Notes under the pieces: model-generated
Databases searched by the model: none
What the model saw: only the letters and a program-made list of their open reading frames with translations
What the model was told of the DNA's origin: nothing
In this document: one piece after another, positions 17,222-26,243 of the stretch
Position numbering within the stretch: the stretch's first letter is position 1
Layout: each line of letters opens with the position of its first letter
Position numbers and translations under genes: made by a program
Assembly (NCBI RefSeq): GCF_011305535.1
Contig: NZ_CP049906.1
Coordinates: 496,001-560,000 of the forward strand
Origin: Diaphorobacter sp. HDW4B
GTDB taxonomy: Bacteria; Pseudomonadota; Gammaproteobacteria; Burkholderiales; Burkholderiaceae_C
Length of the DNA: 64,000 nucleotides
Direction of reading: 5' to 3'

Positions 17222-18244
17222 ATGAAGAACGAATGGCAAACCGAATGCAGTGGGGCACCATCACGGCGCAAGTTCGTGATGGCCGCGACGGCGGCGATGC
17301 TGCTGGGTGGTGTGGTGCCCTCTGCAATGGCGGAGGATGCGAGCAGCTTTCCGAGCAAGCCCATAACCATCATGGTGCCGTTTTCAGCGGGCGGCACAAC
17401 CGATATCCTGGCGCGCTTGATAGGTCAGAAGCTCACCGAGCGTTGGAAAGTGGCCGTGGTGGTGGACAACAAGTTGGGTGCTGGCGGCAACATTGGCAGT
17501 GCCCAGGTGGCGCGTAGCACACCCGATGGCTATACGCTGGTCATGGGCACGATCGGCACGCACGCCATCAACCCCAGTCTGTACGCCAGCATGCCGTACG
17601 ACGCCCTGAAGGACTTCGCTCCCATCACGCGCACGGCGATGGTGCCGAATGTGCTGGTGGTGAATCCGGCTTCGCCTTTCAACAACGTGAAGGAGATGAT
17701 CGACTACGCGAAAGCGAATCCCGGCAAGTTGACGTTCGGTTCTTCCGGGCATGGCAGCACGCTGCAATTGTCGGGTGAGCTGTTCAAGATGATGGCGCAG
17801 GTGGACATGGTGCATGTGCCCTACAAGGGAAGCTCGCCTGCGGTTGCGGACCTGCTCGGCAATCAGATCACGATGATCTTCGACAACATGCCGTCGTCGC
17901 TGCCGCATGTGAAGGCGGGCAAGCTGAAGGCGTTGGGCGTGACTTCATCAACACGTGTGTCCCAGTTGCCTGATGCGCCGACGTTGTCGGAAGCAGGTGT
18001 TCCCGGCTACGAAGTGATGTCCTGGTTTGGCCTGTGGGCTCCAGCGAAGACGCCGCAACCGATCGTTGAAAAGCTGAATCACGCCATCGTCGAGATTCTG
18101 AAATCGCCGGAGGTGCAGCAGAAGATTTCGGAGCAAGGCGCAGTCCCAACGCCGGAAACGCCGGCCGAGTTCGATCGCTTCATTCGCGCGGAAACGGACA
18201 AGTGGAGCAAGGTCGTGAAGGCGGCCAAGCTGCAGGCCATGTGA
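17222..18244 (+). CDS. Bug/TctC-family periplasmic solute receptor
   Basis: Receptor of 340 residues from the ATG at 17222, which has AAAAGGAGA upstream. The N-terminus contains SRRKFVMAATAAMLL, a twin-arginine-like signal, with cleavage expected after PSAMA. Family blocks: MVPFSAGGTTDILARL, VVDNKLGAGGNIGSAQVA, VPYKGSSPAVADLLGNQ and LPDAPTLSEAG. It is the second receptor of this operon. No cognate membrane component is encoded nearby, so it may share one elsewhere or act as a sensor. Confidence 0.93.
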   Translation: MKNEWQTECSGAPSRRKFVMAATAAMLLGGVVPSAMAEDASSFPSKPITIMVPFSAGGTTDILARLIGQKLTERWKVAVVVDNKLGAGGNIGSAQVARSTPDGYTLVMGTIGTHAINPSLYASMPYDALKDFAPITRTAMVPNVLVVNPASPFNNVKEMIDYAKANPGKLTFGSSGHGSTLQLSGELFKMMAQVDMVHVPYKGSSPAVADLLGNQITMIFDNMPSSLPHVKAGKLKALGVTSSTRVSQLPDAPTLSEAGVPGYEVMSWFGLWAPAKTPQPIVEKLNHAIVEILKSPEVQQKISEQGAVPTPETPAEFDRFIRAETDKWSKVVKAAKLQAM

Positions 18245-18314
18245 CTTTCATGAATGGACCGGCCGCGATGTTTGGCGCGCGCGAGTCGGGCAAATCGAAT
18301 CAAAAGGAGCAAGT

Positions 18315-19244
18315 ATGCAAGGCATGATGGACGGCAAGGTGGTCGTTGTGACGGGCGCGGGAGGCGGCATTGGCCGCGAGATCGCTCTGCAGATGGCGGC
18401 AGCAGGTGCCAAGGTCGTGGTGAATGACATTGGGGTGTCCCTGCACGGAGATGCGCTTGAGCGCGGCGCAAGCGTATTGACACCAGCGCAAGCGGTGGTG
18501 AAGGAAATTCGCGATGCAGGTGGTGAGGCTGTGGCCAGCCACGACTCAGTTGCGGAATCGAAATCAGCCAACGCCATCATCGAATGCGCGGTCGACAGTT
18601 TCGGCAGGATTGACGGCGTGGTGAACAACGCAGGCAATCTGCGGGATCGCTCCTTTCACAAGATGAGCGAGGACGAGTGGCGTGCGGTGATCGCAGTGCA
18701 TCTGGATGGTACGTTCTTCGTGAGCCGTGCGGCCGCTACACATTTCCGCGAACAGGAGTCGGGGGCGTTCGTGCATATGACTTCGACGTCGGGGCTTATC
18801 GGCAATTTCGGTCAGGCCAATTATGGTGCGGCCAAGCTGGGTATCGTTGCGTTGTCAAAGATGATTGCGCTCGACATGGGGCGCTACAACGTGCGCTCCA
18901 ACTGCATCGCGCCATCGGCGTGGAGCCGCATGACGAGTTCGATTCCAACCGATACGCCGCAGCAGCTTGATCGTGTGGAGAAGCTCAAGAAGATGGAGGC
19001 CGGAAAGATCGCGCCAATGGCTGTGTATCTGCTGTCGGATGCGGCGAGCGAAGTGACTGCGCAGATTTTCGCGGTACGCGCCAACGAGATCATGCTGATG
19101 AGCCAGCCACGCCCATTGCGCTCGGTGCACTACAGCGACGGTTGGACCCCCGAGCGGATCGCCGAAGTGGCGATTCCCGCGATGAAGAAGCATTTCTATC
19201 CACTGGAGCGCTCGCCCGATGTGATGAGTTGGGATCCGATCTGA
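18315..19244 (+). CDS. SDR oxidoreductase, 3-hydroxyacyl-CoA dehydrogenase type (MFE-2-like)
   Basis: Short-chain dehydrogenase of 309 residues. The nucleotide loop VTGAGGGIGREIAL is near the N-terminus, then NNAGNLRDRSFHKM, the serine in TSTSGLIGNFGQ and the catalytic YGAAK. The overall pattern, with an extended C-terminus, resembles the dehydrogenase domain of peroxisomal multifunctional enzyme 2, which oxidises 3-hydroxyacyl-CoA with NAD+. The MaoC hydratase that would supply its substrate is encoded 40 bp downstream. AAAGGAG precedes the ATG. A paralogue lies at 48637. Confidence 0.9.
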   Translation: MQGMMDGKVVVVTGAGGGIGREIALQMAAAGAKVVVNDIGVSLHGDALERGASVLTPAQAVVKEIRDAGGEAVASHDSVAESKSANAIIECAVDSFGRIDGVVNNAGNLRDRSFHKMSEDEWRAVIAVHLDGTFFVSRAAATHFREQESGAFVHMTSTSGLIGNFGQANYGAAKLGIVALSKMIALDMGRYNVRSNCIAPSAWSRMTSSIPTDTPQQLDRVEKLKKMEAGKIAPMAVYLLSDAASEVTAQIFAVRANEIMLMSQPRPLRSVHYSDGWTPERIAEVAIPAMKKHFYPLERSPDVMSWDPI

Positions 19245-19284
19245 CCCAAGCAACTGCTTCACTTAGAAGCGAGGGAGAAAATTC

Positions 19285-20130
19285 ATGCGTTTGAGTTATC
19301 AGGAGCTGCTGGACTACGACATCCCCGAAGTGCGCCAGCGCTATTCACAGCGTGATTCGATTCTGTATGCGCTGTCCGTTGGCGTCGCGCAGAACCCACT
19401 TGATGAGCTGGGGCTGCATTATGTCGATGAGCAGTATGGGCCGCATGTGCTGCCGTCGATGGCCGTTGTGCTCGGCTATCCCGGCTTCTGGCTCAGAACG
19501 CCGGGGATTGACGCGGATGTCACCAGACTGCTGCACGGTGAGCAGTCGGTGACTCTGCTTGCAGCCATACCGGCGGAAGGCGAAGTCATTGGCAAGACGC
19601 GTGTGGTGGAGGCGGTGGACAAGGGCGAGAAGGGGCTGTTGCTCTACTCGGAAAAAGAGCTGCGCGATGCCGGCACTGGGCAACTGCTGGCGACGACTGC
19701 CGCCACCCATGTGTTGCGCGGCGATGGAGGGATGGCTGGTGCCCCCACGCAGGCACGGATGGTGGAGCCCTTCCCAGATTCGCTGCCCCAGGCGAGCTGC
19801 ACGATCAGTACGCGAACGGATCAGGCCTTGCTCTACCGACAGAACGGTGACCGCAACCCATTGCACAGTGATCCCGCGGTGGCAAAGAAGGCGGGATATG
19901 AGCGGCCGATTCTGCACGGGCTGTGTACGTTCGCCATGGTGAATCATGCGGTGTCGCGCACGTTGGGAAAATCGTCGGAAGGAGATTTCGACAGCGTGTT
20001 CATGCGCTTTTCCGCTCCCGTCTTTCCGGGCGAGCAATTGCGTGTGGATGTCTGGGGCGATGGTGCATTCCGTGCGACCGCGCTGGAGCGCAACGTGGTC
20101 GTGATGCAGGGAAGACAGCGCAATCGCTGA
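19285..20130 (+). CDS. MaoC-family enoyl-CoA hydratase (hydratase 2)
   Basis: Protein of 281 residues with two hot-dog halves, as in hydratase-2 domains of MFE-2. The catalytic signature NGDRNPLHSDPAVAKKAGY followed by ILHGLCTF is complete, with Asp and His in place. It should add water to trans-2-enoyl-CoA, giving the (3R)-hydroxyacyl-CoA for the SDR encoded before it. GAGGGAG lies upstream of the ATG at 19285. It is the last gene of the operon; the next gene faces it with only 5 bp between stops. Confidence 0.92.
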   Translation: MRLSYQELLDYDIPEVRQRYSQRDSILYALSVGVAQNPLDELGLHYVDEQYGPHVLPSMAVVLGYPGFWLRTPGIDADVTRLLHGEQSVTLLAAIPAEGEVIGKTRVVEAVDKGEKGLLLYSEKELRDAGTGQLLATTAATHVLRGDGGMAGAPTQARMVEPFPDSLPQASCTISTRTDQALLYRQNGDRNPLHSDPAVAKKAGYERPILHGLCTFAMVNHAVSRTLGKSSEGDFDSVFMRFSAPVFPGEQLRVDVWGDGAFRATALERNVVVMQGRQRNR

Positions 20131-20135
20131 CTGAA

Positions 20136-20927
20136 TCAACGGGTGGGTGGCAGGTGAAGGGCGACGATGTCCTGTCCGTTCACCTTGGGGTAGCGCGCCA
20201 GCACTGCGGGGTCGTGCCCTGGAATCACATGCTCGGGGGACTCCGCGAATCGCATCAACGTTTCGTATCCCGTCAGCATGTCGGCCACATTGAAGACGAT
20301 GGGGAACGGTGCATCGTTCTGCATGTTGTCGTAGTAGTGGCTTGCGTCGGATGCCAGCACGACCCAGCCGCGTGCGGTGTGTACGCGTACGGATTGCAGG
20401 CCTTGGGTGTGTCCGCCGATATGGAGCACCTGAAGGCCTGGCGCGATCTCCTCATTGCCGTGGCAGAAATTCACGCGCTTGTCATGTACGCCGCGCAGCA
20501 CGTCCACCACGTCTTCCACGGCATAGGCGTGACGCAGCAGATCAAAGCGCATGTTGCAGCCGCAGGCGTAATGCATTTCACTTTCCTGCAGATGAATGCG
20601 CGCATGCGGCAGGCGGCGGATGTTGCCTGCGTGGTCGTAGTGCAGATGGGTGATGATGACGTCGTTGATGTCCGGTGGTGCAAGGCCGAAGACACTCAGT
20701 GCCTCGATGGGGCAGCGCAGGAACTGGCGGCGGCGTTCTCGCGCCGCAGCTTCATTGAAGCCCGTATCGACCAGAAAATGACGCTTGCCGTCGCGAAGCA
20801 GCCAGACGTAGTAATCCATCGGCATGGGGCCATCGTGCGGATCAGGCGGGGTGATGAAGTTCTCGTGACGCTGGCGATCCACCGTCGCGTAGCGCAGGGC
20901 GTAGATTTCGTATTGAGGAAGCATCAT
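20136..20927 (-). CDS. Metallo-beta-lactamase-fold hydrolase (lactonase-like)
   Basis: Zinc hydrolase of 263 residues. The start at 20927 overlaps the stop of the upstream hydrolase gene by 4 bp (ATGA), better than the longer frame from 20981. The metal motif is ITHLHYDHAGN (HxHxDH), with VDTGFNEAAA before it, HIGGHTQGLQS and VVLASDASHYYDN after it, all expected ligands of the AHL-lactonase-type group. It could open a lactone or thioester. Coupled translation with an alpha/beta hydrolase suggests two hydrolytic steps on one substrate. Confidence 0.87.
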   Translation of the reverse strand: MMLPQYEIYALRYATVDRQRHENFITPPDPHDGPMPMDYYVWLLRDGKRHFLVDTGFNEAAARERRRQFLRCPIEALSVFGLAPPDINDVIITHLHYDHAGNIRRLPHARIHLQESEMHYACGCNMRFDLLRHAYAVEDVVDVLRGVHDKRVNFCHGNEEIAPGLQVLHIGGHTQGLQSVRVHTARGWVVLASDASHYYDNMQNDAPFPIVFNVADMLTGYETLMRFAESPEHVIPGHDPAVLARYPKVNGQDIVALHLPPTR

Positions 20928-21886
20928 CGTTGGGGCTCCATGCGTTGGAGTTCGGGGCGCAGGTAGTCCAGCAGCCGCCATGGGTTTTCGATCATCGGGA
21001 AATGCCCCATGTCGGGCATGGTTGTATAGCGCGCGCCGGGAATGAGCGCGGCTACGCGTTGAGAATCTTCAGGTCTCGCGGAGTAGTCGTATGCGCCTGT
21101 GAACAGGCTCACTTCGAACTGCGATGTGTCCAATCCCGCGAGATGCACGGGGGCGTCGAAGTCTTCGCTGTAGAAGTGCAGGTCGGCTTCATACATGCCG
21201 AAGCCGCCTTGCGAATAGATCCACGCGGCTTCGCGTCGCATGCCTAGTGGCGACTGAGGCGCCATGAGCCCGCGCACGTAGGCTGGGTTGTGTGCGGCCT
21301 GATTCACCTGTGGATTGCATAGCATGGGGCTGAGCCGTCCGGTGGCCTTCCAAGGTGCTTCCAGGGCTACGACGCCCGCCACGTTCTCGGGATTGCGCGC
21401 TGCGGTGTACAGCGCCATGGCTGCGCCCATCGAGCAACCGAGCAGCACGCTGCGCGCGCGTGCGCAATGCTGGATGACTGCGTTGCAGATGCTCAGGTAG
21501 TAGTCACGTTGGAGGAGTGGCGCGGTCCACGCACCGCCTGGTGATGGTGGGCTGCGTCCATGACCCGGCATATCGAATGCGATCATCCTCCAACGCGATT
21601 GAAGTGCAGAATCCGCCATCAGGCCGTGGTACTGCCGCGAATCCGCTCCGGCGGTGTGGAGCATGACGAGTGGTGCTCCCACGCCTGACTCTTCCACATA
21701 CAGTGTCGTGGGCTCGCCATTCAATGGGACTTTGATGTATCTGCCCTGAATGGCAGAGCGATCGATGTGGTGATGCGGGGTGTCTATCTGCCCGCGAAGT
21801 ATCTCGAAGAAGCGCTCCAGCGCATGCAGCGCTTGGGCGATGTGCAGTGGTTCGCCGATGACTTCAAACACATCGACGAAGCGCAT
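20924..21886 (-). CDS. Alpha/beta hydrolase
   Basis: Protein of 320 residues from the ATG at 21886. The frame is open to 22141, but that extension overlaps the GntR gene and does not resemble protein. After about 70 residues of N-terminal helix the fold begins with VPLNGEPTTLYVEESG. The nucleophile elbow is GCSMG, the oxyanion loop MLHTAGADSRQ, the acid probably in FTGAYDYSARPED and the histidine in MPDMGHFPMIENP. All triad members are therefore visible. It belongs with the GntR regulator upstream and the metallo-hydrolase downstream; the substrate is unknown. Confidence 0.85.
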   Translation of the reverse strand: MRFVDVFEVIGEPLHIAQALHALERFFEILRGQIDTPHHHIDRSAIQGRYIKVPLNGEPTTLYVEESGVGAPLVMLHTAGADSRQYHGLMADSALQSRWRMIAFDMPGHGRSPPSPGGAWTAPLLQRDYYLSICNAVIQHCARARSVLLGCSMGAAMALYTAARNPENVAGVVALEAPWKATGRLSPMLCNPQVNQAAHNPAYVRGLMAPQSPLGMRREAAWIYSQGGFGMYEADLHFYSEDFDAPVHLAGLDTSQFEVSLFTGAYDYSARPEDSQRVAALIPGARYTTMPDMGHFPMIENPWRLLDYLRPELQRMEPQR

Positions 21887-22085
21887 CGCTGCGGTGAATG
21901 ATTGGAAATTGGGTGGCGGCGCTGCCGCCAGAAAGTGTTCCCAGCAATTGCCTGGAGCACTCAACAGAATGCCAGCCTCCTGCAGCGGAGTATCCGGCTG
22001 GTGGATGGCGATGCGGCTGGCCGGGTCGTTGCCCGACTGCATTGCAATCGGAACTGGCAGTCGCCGCGTGGCGACCTGGAATTCC

Positions 22086-22829
22086 CTATCCCGTTGCGCC
22101 CTTGCTGCCCCGGCCTGAAGCCGCTCGTGTATCTGGTTCACGTTCGTCTGCCTCCAGTTTTTGTTGTTTCAGCACGTCCAGCGCGGCTCGTTCCGCGTTG
22201 ACGATGTGGTCGCGTGCGGCGTCTCGTGCACCTTCTGCATCGCGTGCCTTGATGCGCTCGAAGATGAAATCGATTTCCGACAGGCTTTGAGGCAGGCGCG
22301 CGGGGCTGGAGAACGAGGTGGCGCGCAGCAGGTTGATGCGCGAGAGCAGGCCAGGAAGCATGTCGCTGATCAGATCGTTGTCGCAGCCTGCAAGCAGCAC
22401 GCCATAGAACTCGCGCTTGGCGGACAGCAATGCAGCCTGTTCATTGGCCGCAGCATGTTCATGCAGCGCGAGCACGGTCAGGCGCAGGCGTTCGATGTCG
22501 GCATCGCTTGCAAGGCGCGCGAACTCGTGTGCGGCGAAACCCTCGAGCAGTGCGCGCAGCGCGTACAGGTCCTTTGCCGCCTTCTCCGTGATGCGAACGA
22601 CGGTAGGGCCGCGATGTGGCTCAATGGTGATGAGCCGTTCGGCCTCCAGCGTGCGCAATGCCTCTCTGAGTGTAGGGCGACTGATATTCAGTTGATCACA
22701 CAGCTCCTGTTCGCGCAGCCTTTCACCGCCTCTGAGACGGCCTTGCATGATGCTGGTGCGCAGGAAATCTTCGACGCGCGAGCGCAGGGTGCTCGGCTTT
22801 TCAAAGATGGAGTCGGAAGGGCTTGCCAT
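22086..22829 (-). CDS. GntR-family regulator, FCD subfamily
   Basis: Regulator of 247 residues from the ATG at 22829 (an upstream start at 22871 gives 14 more residues). The N-terminal winged helix spans about residues 15-80 (LREQELCDQLNISRPTLREA, then LITIEPHRGPTVV). The all-helical FCD effector domain follows (LYALRALLEGFAAHEFARL). FCD proteins usually respond to organic acids or acyl compounds. It sits between the Liv-type transporter and two hydrolase genes on the same strand; palindromes at 27533-27562 are candidate targets. Confidence 0.92.
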   Translation of the reverse strand: MASPSDSIFEKPSTLRSRVEDFLRTSIMQGRLRGGERLREQELCDQLNISRPTLREALRTLEAERLITIEPHRGPTVVRITEKAAKDLYALRALLEGFAAHEFARLASDADIERLRLTVLALHEHAAANEQAALLSAKREFYGVLLAGCDNDLISDMLPGLLSRINLLRATSFSSPARLPQSLSEIDFIFERIKARDAEGARDAARDHIVNAERAALDVLKQQKLEADEREPDTRAASGRGSKGATG

Positions 22830-22946
22830 GAAAACCTCGGTCGTTCGTTCAGCTTGCAACCGCTGCAGCATGCCCGCTTCTGAGCCGGCATGTCGCGCGC
22901 GATCGCTTATCAGGAAACCCGAGATTATCTCGCTGACTGTGCATGG

Positions 22947-23660
22947 TCACATTCCCAGGTAGGCGGCGCGCACGCGCTCATCGTTGAGCAGTGCGCTGCT
23001 TTCGCCTGAAAGCACCACGCGTCCCGATTGCAGCACGTAGGCCTGCTGAGCCACCGAAAGTGCCAGACGGGTGTTCTGCTCCACCAGCAAAATCGTCAGA
23101 CCTGTGCGGTGGATGTTGACCATCGCCTCGTGCATTTCCTCCACCACCTTGGGGGCAAGGCCGTGGCTTGGCTCATCAAGCAGCAGCAGGCGCGGGCGCA
23201 GCATGAGCGCGCGGCCAAAGGCCACCATCTGTTGCTCGCCGCCCGACAAGGTGCCTGAGGCCTGATTGCGCCGTTCCTTGAGTCTGGGGAACAGCGTGTA
23301 GACGCGCTCGCAGTCTTCGCTGAGTGCGGCCCTTTCCCTTCTTCGGGTGTAGGCACCGAGCCAGAGGTTTTCTTCAACACTCATTTCTGCAAACACATGT
23401 CGACCTTCGGGGACATGCGCGATGCCGAGCGCGGGCACCTGATGGGCGGGAAGTTTCAAGATCTCCGTGTCGGCAAAGCGGATGCTGCCACTGGTCTTGC
23501 CAAGCAGGCCGGATATGCACCGCAGCAGCGTACTTTTGCCAGCGGTGTTCGCACCCACCACCGCGACGAATCCGCCTTCAGCCACCTCGAGCGAGACGTT
23601 GTCGAGCACGGGGCTGCGGTCGTAGCGTGCAGTCAGTCCATCGATGTTCAAGAGACTCAT
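22947..23660 (-). CDS. Branched-chain-type ABC transporter ATPase (LivF-like)
   Basis: ATPase of 237 residues, the usual LivF length. The Walker A reads GANTAGKSTLL, slightly unlike the common GANGAGKT. The signature is LSGGEQQMVAFGRAL and Walker B LLLLDEPSHGLAP. The ATG overlaps the stop of the LivG-like gene by 4 bp. It works with LivG as the motor of a high-affinity importer. Last gene of the transporter operon; 117 bp separate it from the GntR gene. Confidence 0.93.
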   Translation of the reverse strand: MSLLNIDGLTARYDRSPVLDNVSLEVAEGGFVAVVGANTAGKSTLLRCISGLLGKTSGSIRFADTEILKLPAHQVPALGIAHVPEGRHVFAEMSVEENLWLGAYTRRRERAALSEDCERVYTLFPRLKERRNQASGTLSGGEQQMVAFGRALMLRPRLLLLDEPSHGLAPKVVEEMHEAMVNIHRTGLTILLVEQNTRLALSVAQQAYVLQSGRVVLSGESSALLNDERVRAAYLGM

Positions 23661-24400
23661 GTGGGAATCTCCACATGTTCAAGCGATTTGCCGAGATAGG
23701 CCTCGATCACGATGGGGTTGGCGGCGATTTCAGCAGGGGTTCCCTCCGCGATCTTCTTGCCGAAGGACAGCACCAGAATACGGTTGCACAGACGCATGAT
23801 GGCGCGCATATGGTGCTCCACCACGATGAAGGTGATGGCCGATTCGTCGCGCAATTGGCGGATGAGGTCCAGCATCTCGTCCATCTCGGTTTCGTTGAGT
23901 GCAGCCATCACTTCGTCGAGCAGGAATACCTTGGGGCCCGTGCACAGTGCGCGCGCCAGTTCCACCCGTGCCTGCTCGGGAAACGACAGATCGCCAGCCA
24001 ACTTGTTCTCAATCGCGGACAGGCCCACGCGCGCCAGATTCTGCCGCGCAAGTTCGCGTGCGCTGGGCACATCGAGCCGCATCACGCCACCTACCAGCAC
24101 GTTCTCCAGCACAGTCATTTCCGGGAAGAGCGCGACGTTCTGGAACGTCTTGGTCATGCCGCGCGAGGCGATCCGGTGCGGAGACCATCCCGCTATCGAC
24201 TCCCCCTCCAACTGGATATCGCCTTGGCTTGGCTTGTACAGTCCCACCAGCAGATTGAACAAGGTAGTCTTGCCCGCCCCATTGGGACCGATGAGCCCGA
24301 GGATGTCGCCACGCGCCACGCTGAAGCTCGCGTCGTCCACCGCCTTGAGGCCGCCGAAATGGCGACTGACGCCACGCACCTTGAGTATTTCTTCAGGCAT
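23657..24400 (-). CDS. Branched-chain-type ABC transporter ATPase (LivG-like)
   Basis: ATPase of 247 residues. Walker A GPNGAGKTTLFN, Walker B VFLLDEVMAALNETE and the LivG-type C-terminus VIEAYLGKS are present. The signature region is LSFPEQARVELARAL, in which the usual second glycine is replaced, as is common in this branch. It overlaps the permease gene upstream by 8 bp and the LivF gene downstream by 4 bp. Confidence 0.93.
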   Translation of the reverse strand: MPEEILKVRGVSRHFGGLKAVDDASFSVARGDILGLIGPNGAGKTTLFNLLVGLYKPSQGDIQLEGESIAGWSPHRIASRGMTKTFQNVALFPEMTVLENVLVGGVMRLDVPSARELARQNLARVGLSAIENKLAGDLSFPEQARVELARALCTGPKVFLLDEVMAALNETEMDEMLDLIRQLRDESAITFIVVEHHMRAIMRLCNRILVLSFGKKIAEGTPAEIAANPIVIEAYLGKSLEHVEIPT

Positions 24401-25364
24401 GGTTACCTTTCAGCATGTCTCGAACGCGGAACCACAGAACGGACAAACCACGTGGTTCGATGAGGATGATGGCGATGAGAATCACGCCATACGCGAGTTG
24501 CGATGCGCCAGCGGTACGTCCCGAAAGCCATTCATTGAACAGCTCTTCCAGAGGAATCATCACCAATGCGCCGAGCAGCGGACCGGCCACCGTACCCACG
24601 CCACCGATGATGCAGACCAGTGCCACCTTCACCGAAATGCCGACGAGCGAGAACACCGTGTCGGGATCGAAGAAGAAGATGAATTGCGCGTACAGCGTCC
24701 CGCAAGCACCCATCAACGCCGCAGAGATGACGGACGCCTGAATGCGTGTGAGCGCGGTGTTCACCCCGATCACTTCGGCGGCCTGCGGATTGGCCTTCAC
24801 TGCGCGCAATCGGTAGCCAAGACGCGAGCGGCTGATGAGCCAGAAGATGAGCGACGTGACAACGACCGCGCCCAGCATCAGGTAGTAGTAGGGCATGCTG
24901 GACTTGAACTGCATCAGTGCCAAACTTCCTTCCGAGAACGGAACCGAGATGCCCACCGGCCCGCCGGTCACTGATGCCCAAGTGTTGGCGATGGCACGCA
25001 TCACTTCGCCGAACGCCAATGTAGCCAGTGCAAAGTAGTGTCCGCGCAGACGCATGGTCGGCAGCGAAAGTAGCCCACCCGCGACGGCTGCCACTCCCAT
25101 TGCGGCGATCATGCCGATCCACGGTGAGATGCCCCAGCGCATCAGCAGCAGCGTGGAGGTGTACGCGCCCAGTCCAAAGAATGCGGCGTGCCCCAGCGAT
25201 ATCTGATTGGCGAGTCCGCCCACGATGTTCCATGCCTGTCCCATCGCGGCGAACAGCAACACCAAGGTGAGCACGCGGATGCCGTATCCCTGATCTTCAA
25301 ACGCCCAAGGCACCGCAAGCGCCAGCAGCAACGGCAACAACCATTTCAAAGTTTGACGGGTCAT
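24393..25364 (-). CDS. Branched-chain-type ABC transporter permease (LivM-like)
   Basis: Inner-membrane permease of 323 residues with about eight to ten hydrophobic segments. Family marks include GGLANQISLGHAAFFGLGAY, RLRGHYFALATLAFGE and the ATPase-contact region RAVKANPQAAEVIGVN. The start overlaps the LivH stop by 4 bp. The C-terminus PRGLSVLWFRVRDML is typical of LivM. It forms the channel with the LivH-like protein. Confidence 0.94.
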   Translation of the reverse strand: MTRQTLKWLLPLLLALAVPWAFEDQGYGIRVLTLVLLFAAMGQAWNIVGGLANQISLGHAAFFGLGAYTSTLLLMRWGISPWIGMIAAMGVAAVAGGLLSLPTMRLRGHYFALATLAFGEVMRAIANTWASVTGGPVGISVPFSEGSLALMQFKSSMPYYYLMLGAVVVTSLIFWLISRSRLGYRLRAVKANPQAAEVIGVNTALTRIQASVISAALMGACGTLYAQFIFFFDPDTVFSLVGISVKVALVCIIGGVGTVAGPLLGALVMIPLEELFNEWLSGRTAGASQLAYGVILIAIILIEPRGLSVLWFRVRDMLKGNHA

Positions 25365-26224
25365 GAGCCAGCCTTTTTCAGAAGCCCTTCAGGACGAAAG
25401 GCTAGCACCAGAATGAACACAGCGAACAGCACCAGGTTCTGCAGCTGCATGGGCAGGAACAGCGATGAGAGCGACTGGATGACGCCTACGGCAATGCCGC
25501 CGACGACCGCGCCCATCACGCTGCCCAGTCCGCCCAGAACCACTGCAGTGAACATGAGCACGCTGAACTGCGAACCTACTGTGGGAGATGCGGTGAGGTA
25601 GGGCAGGATGATGCCACCGCCAAGCGCTGTGAGCCCCACGCCCAAACCGAACGCCAGTTGATGAACGCGCTGCGTGGAAATTCCGTAGAGCCGTGCTGCC
25701 ATCGGGTCTTGCGCGGTGGCACGCACCGCCATGCCCCACCAAGTTTTCTTGAGCACCCACCACAGCACGAAACCGCTCACGCTCGCAACGCAGAACGCAA
25801 GCAGATAGGGCGCGCTGAGCAGCAACGGCCCCACGGAAAATGCCGTCATCTGATAGGGCGTTTGCACTGAGCGGAACTCCGATCCGAACAGCATCAGCGC
25901 CAGATTTTCCATCACGATGAGCAGGCCCACCGTGAGAAAAATCTGCGCAACGGCGGGTGCACCAAGAACGCGATTGATAAGGAACTTCTGCACCAGAACA
26001 CCCAGTGCGAATGCGACCATGAAGGACAGCACAGCGCCTGCAAGCGGGTCGAGACCAAGCAGTCTCCACGCGAAGTAGGCCACATACATGCCGACCATCA
26101 GGAACTCGCCCTGCGCAAAGTTGACGATGGAGACGACGCCGAACACCAGCGTCAGCCCAATCGATATCACGGCATAGACACCGCCCAGCAAAATGCCGTC
26201 AACGAGAGCTTGTAGAAACTGCAT
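25361..26224 (-). CDS. Branched-chain-type ABC transporter permease (LivH-like)
   Basis: Inner-membrane permease of 287 residues, the normal LivH length. It opens with LVDGILLGGVYAVISIGLTL and has VNFAQGEFLMVGMY and RATAQDPMAARLYGI, the expected family blocks. It follows the receptor gene by 19 bp. The operon order receptor-H-M-G-F is the classical one. Confidence 0.95.
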   Translation of the reverse strand: MQFLQALVDGILLGGVYAVISIGLTLVFGVVSIVNFAQGEFLMVGMYVAYFAWRLLGLDPLAGAVLSFMVAFALGVLVQKFLINRVLGAPAVAQIFLTVGLLIVMENLALMLFGSEFRSVQTPYQMTAFSVGPLLLSAPYLLAFCVASVSGFVLWWVLKKTWWGMAVRATAQDPMAARLYGISTQRVHQLAFGLGVGLTALGGGIILPYLTASPTVGSQFSVLMFTAVVLGGLGSVMGAVVGGIAVGVIQSLSSLFLPMQLQNLVLFAVFILVLAFRPEGLLKKAGS

Positions 26225-26243
26225 CGTCCGAGCCTCATTTGCG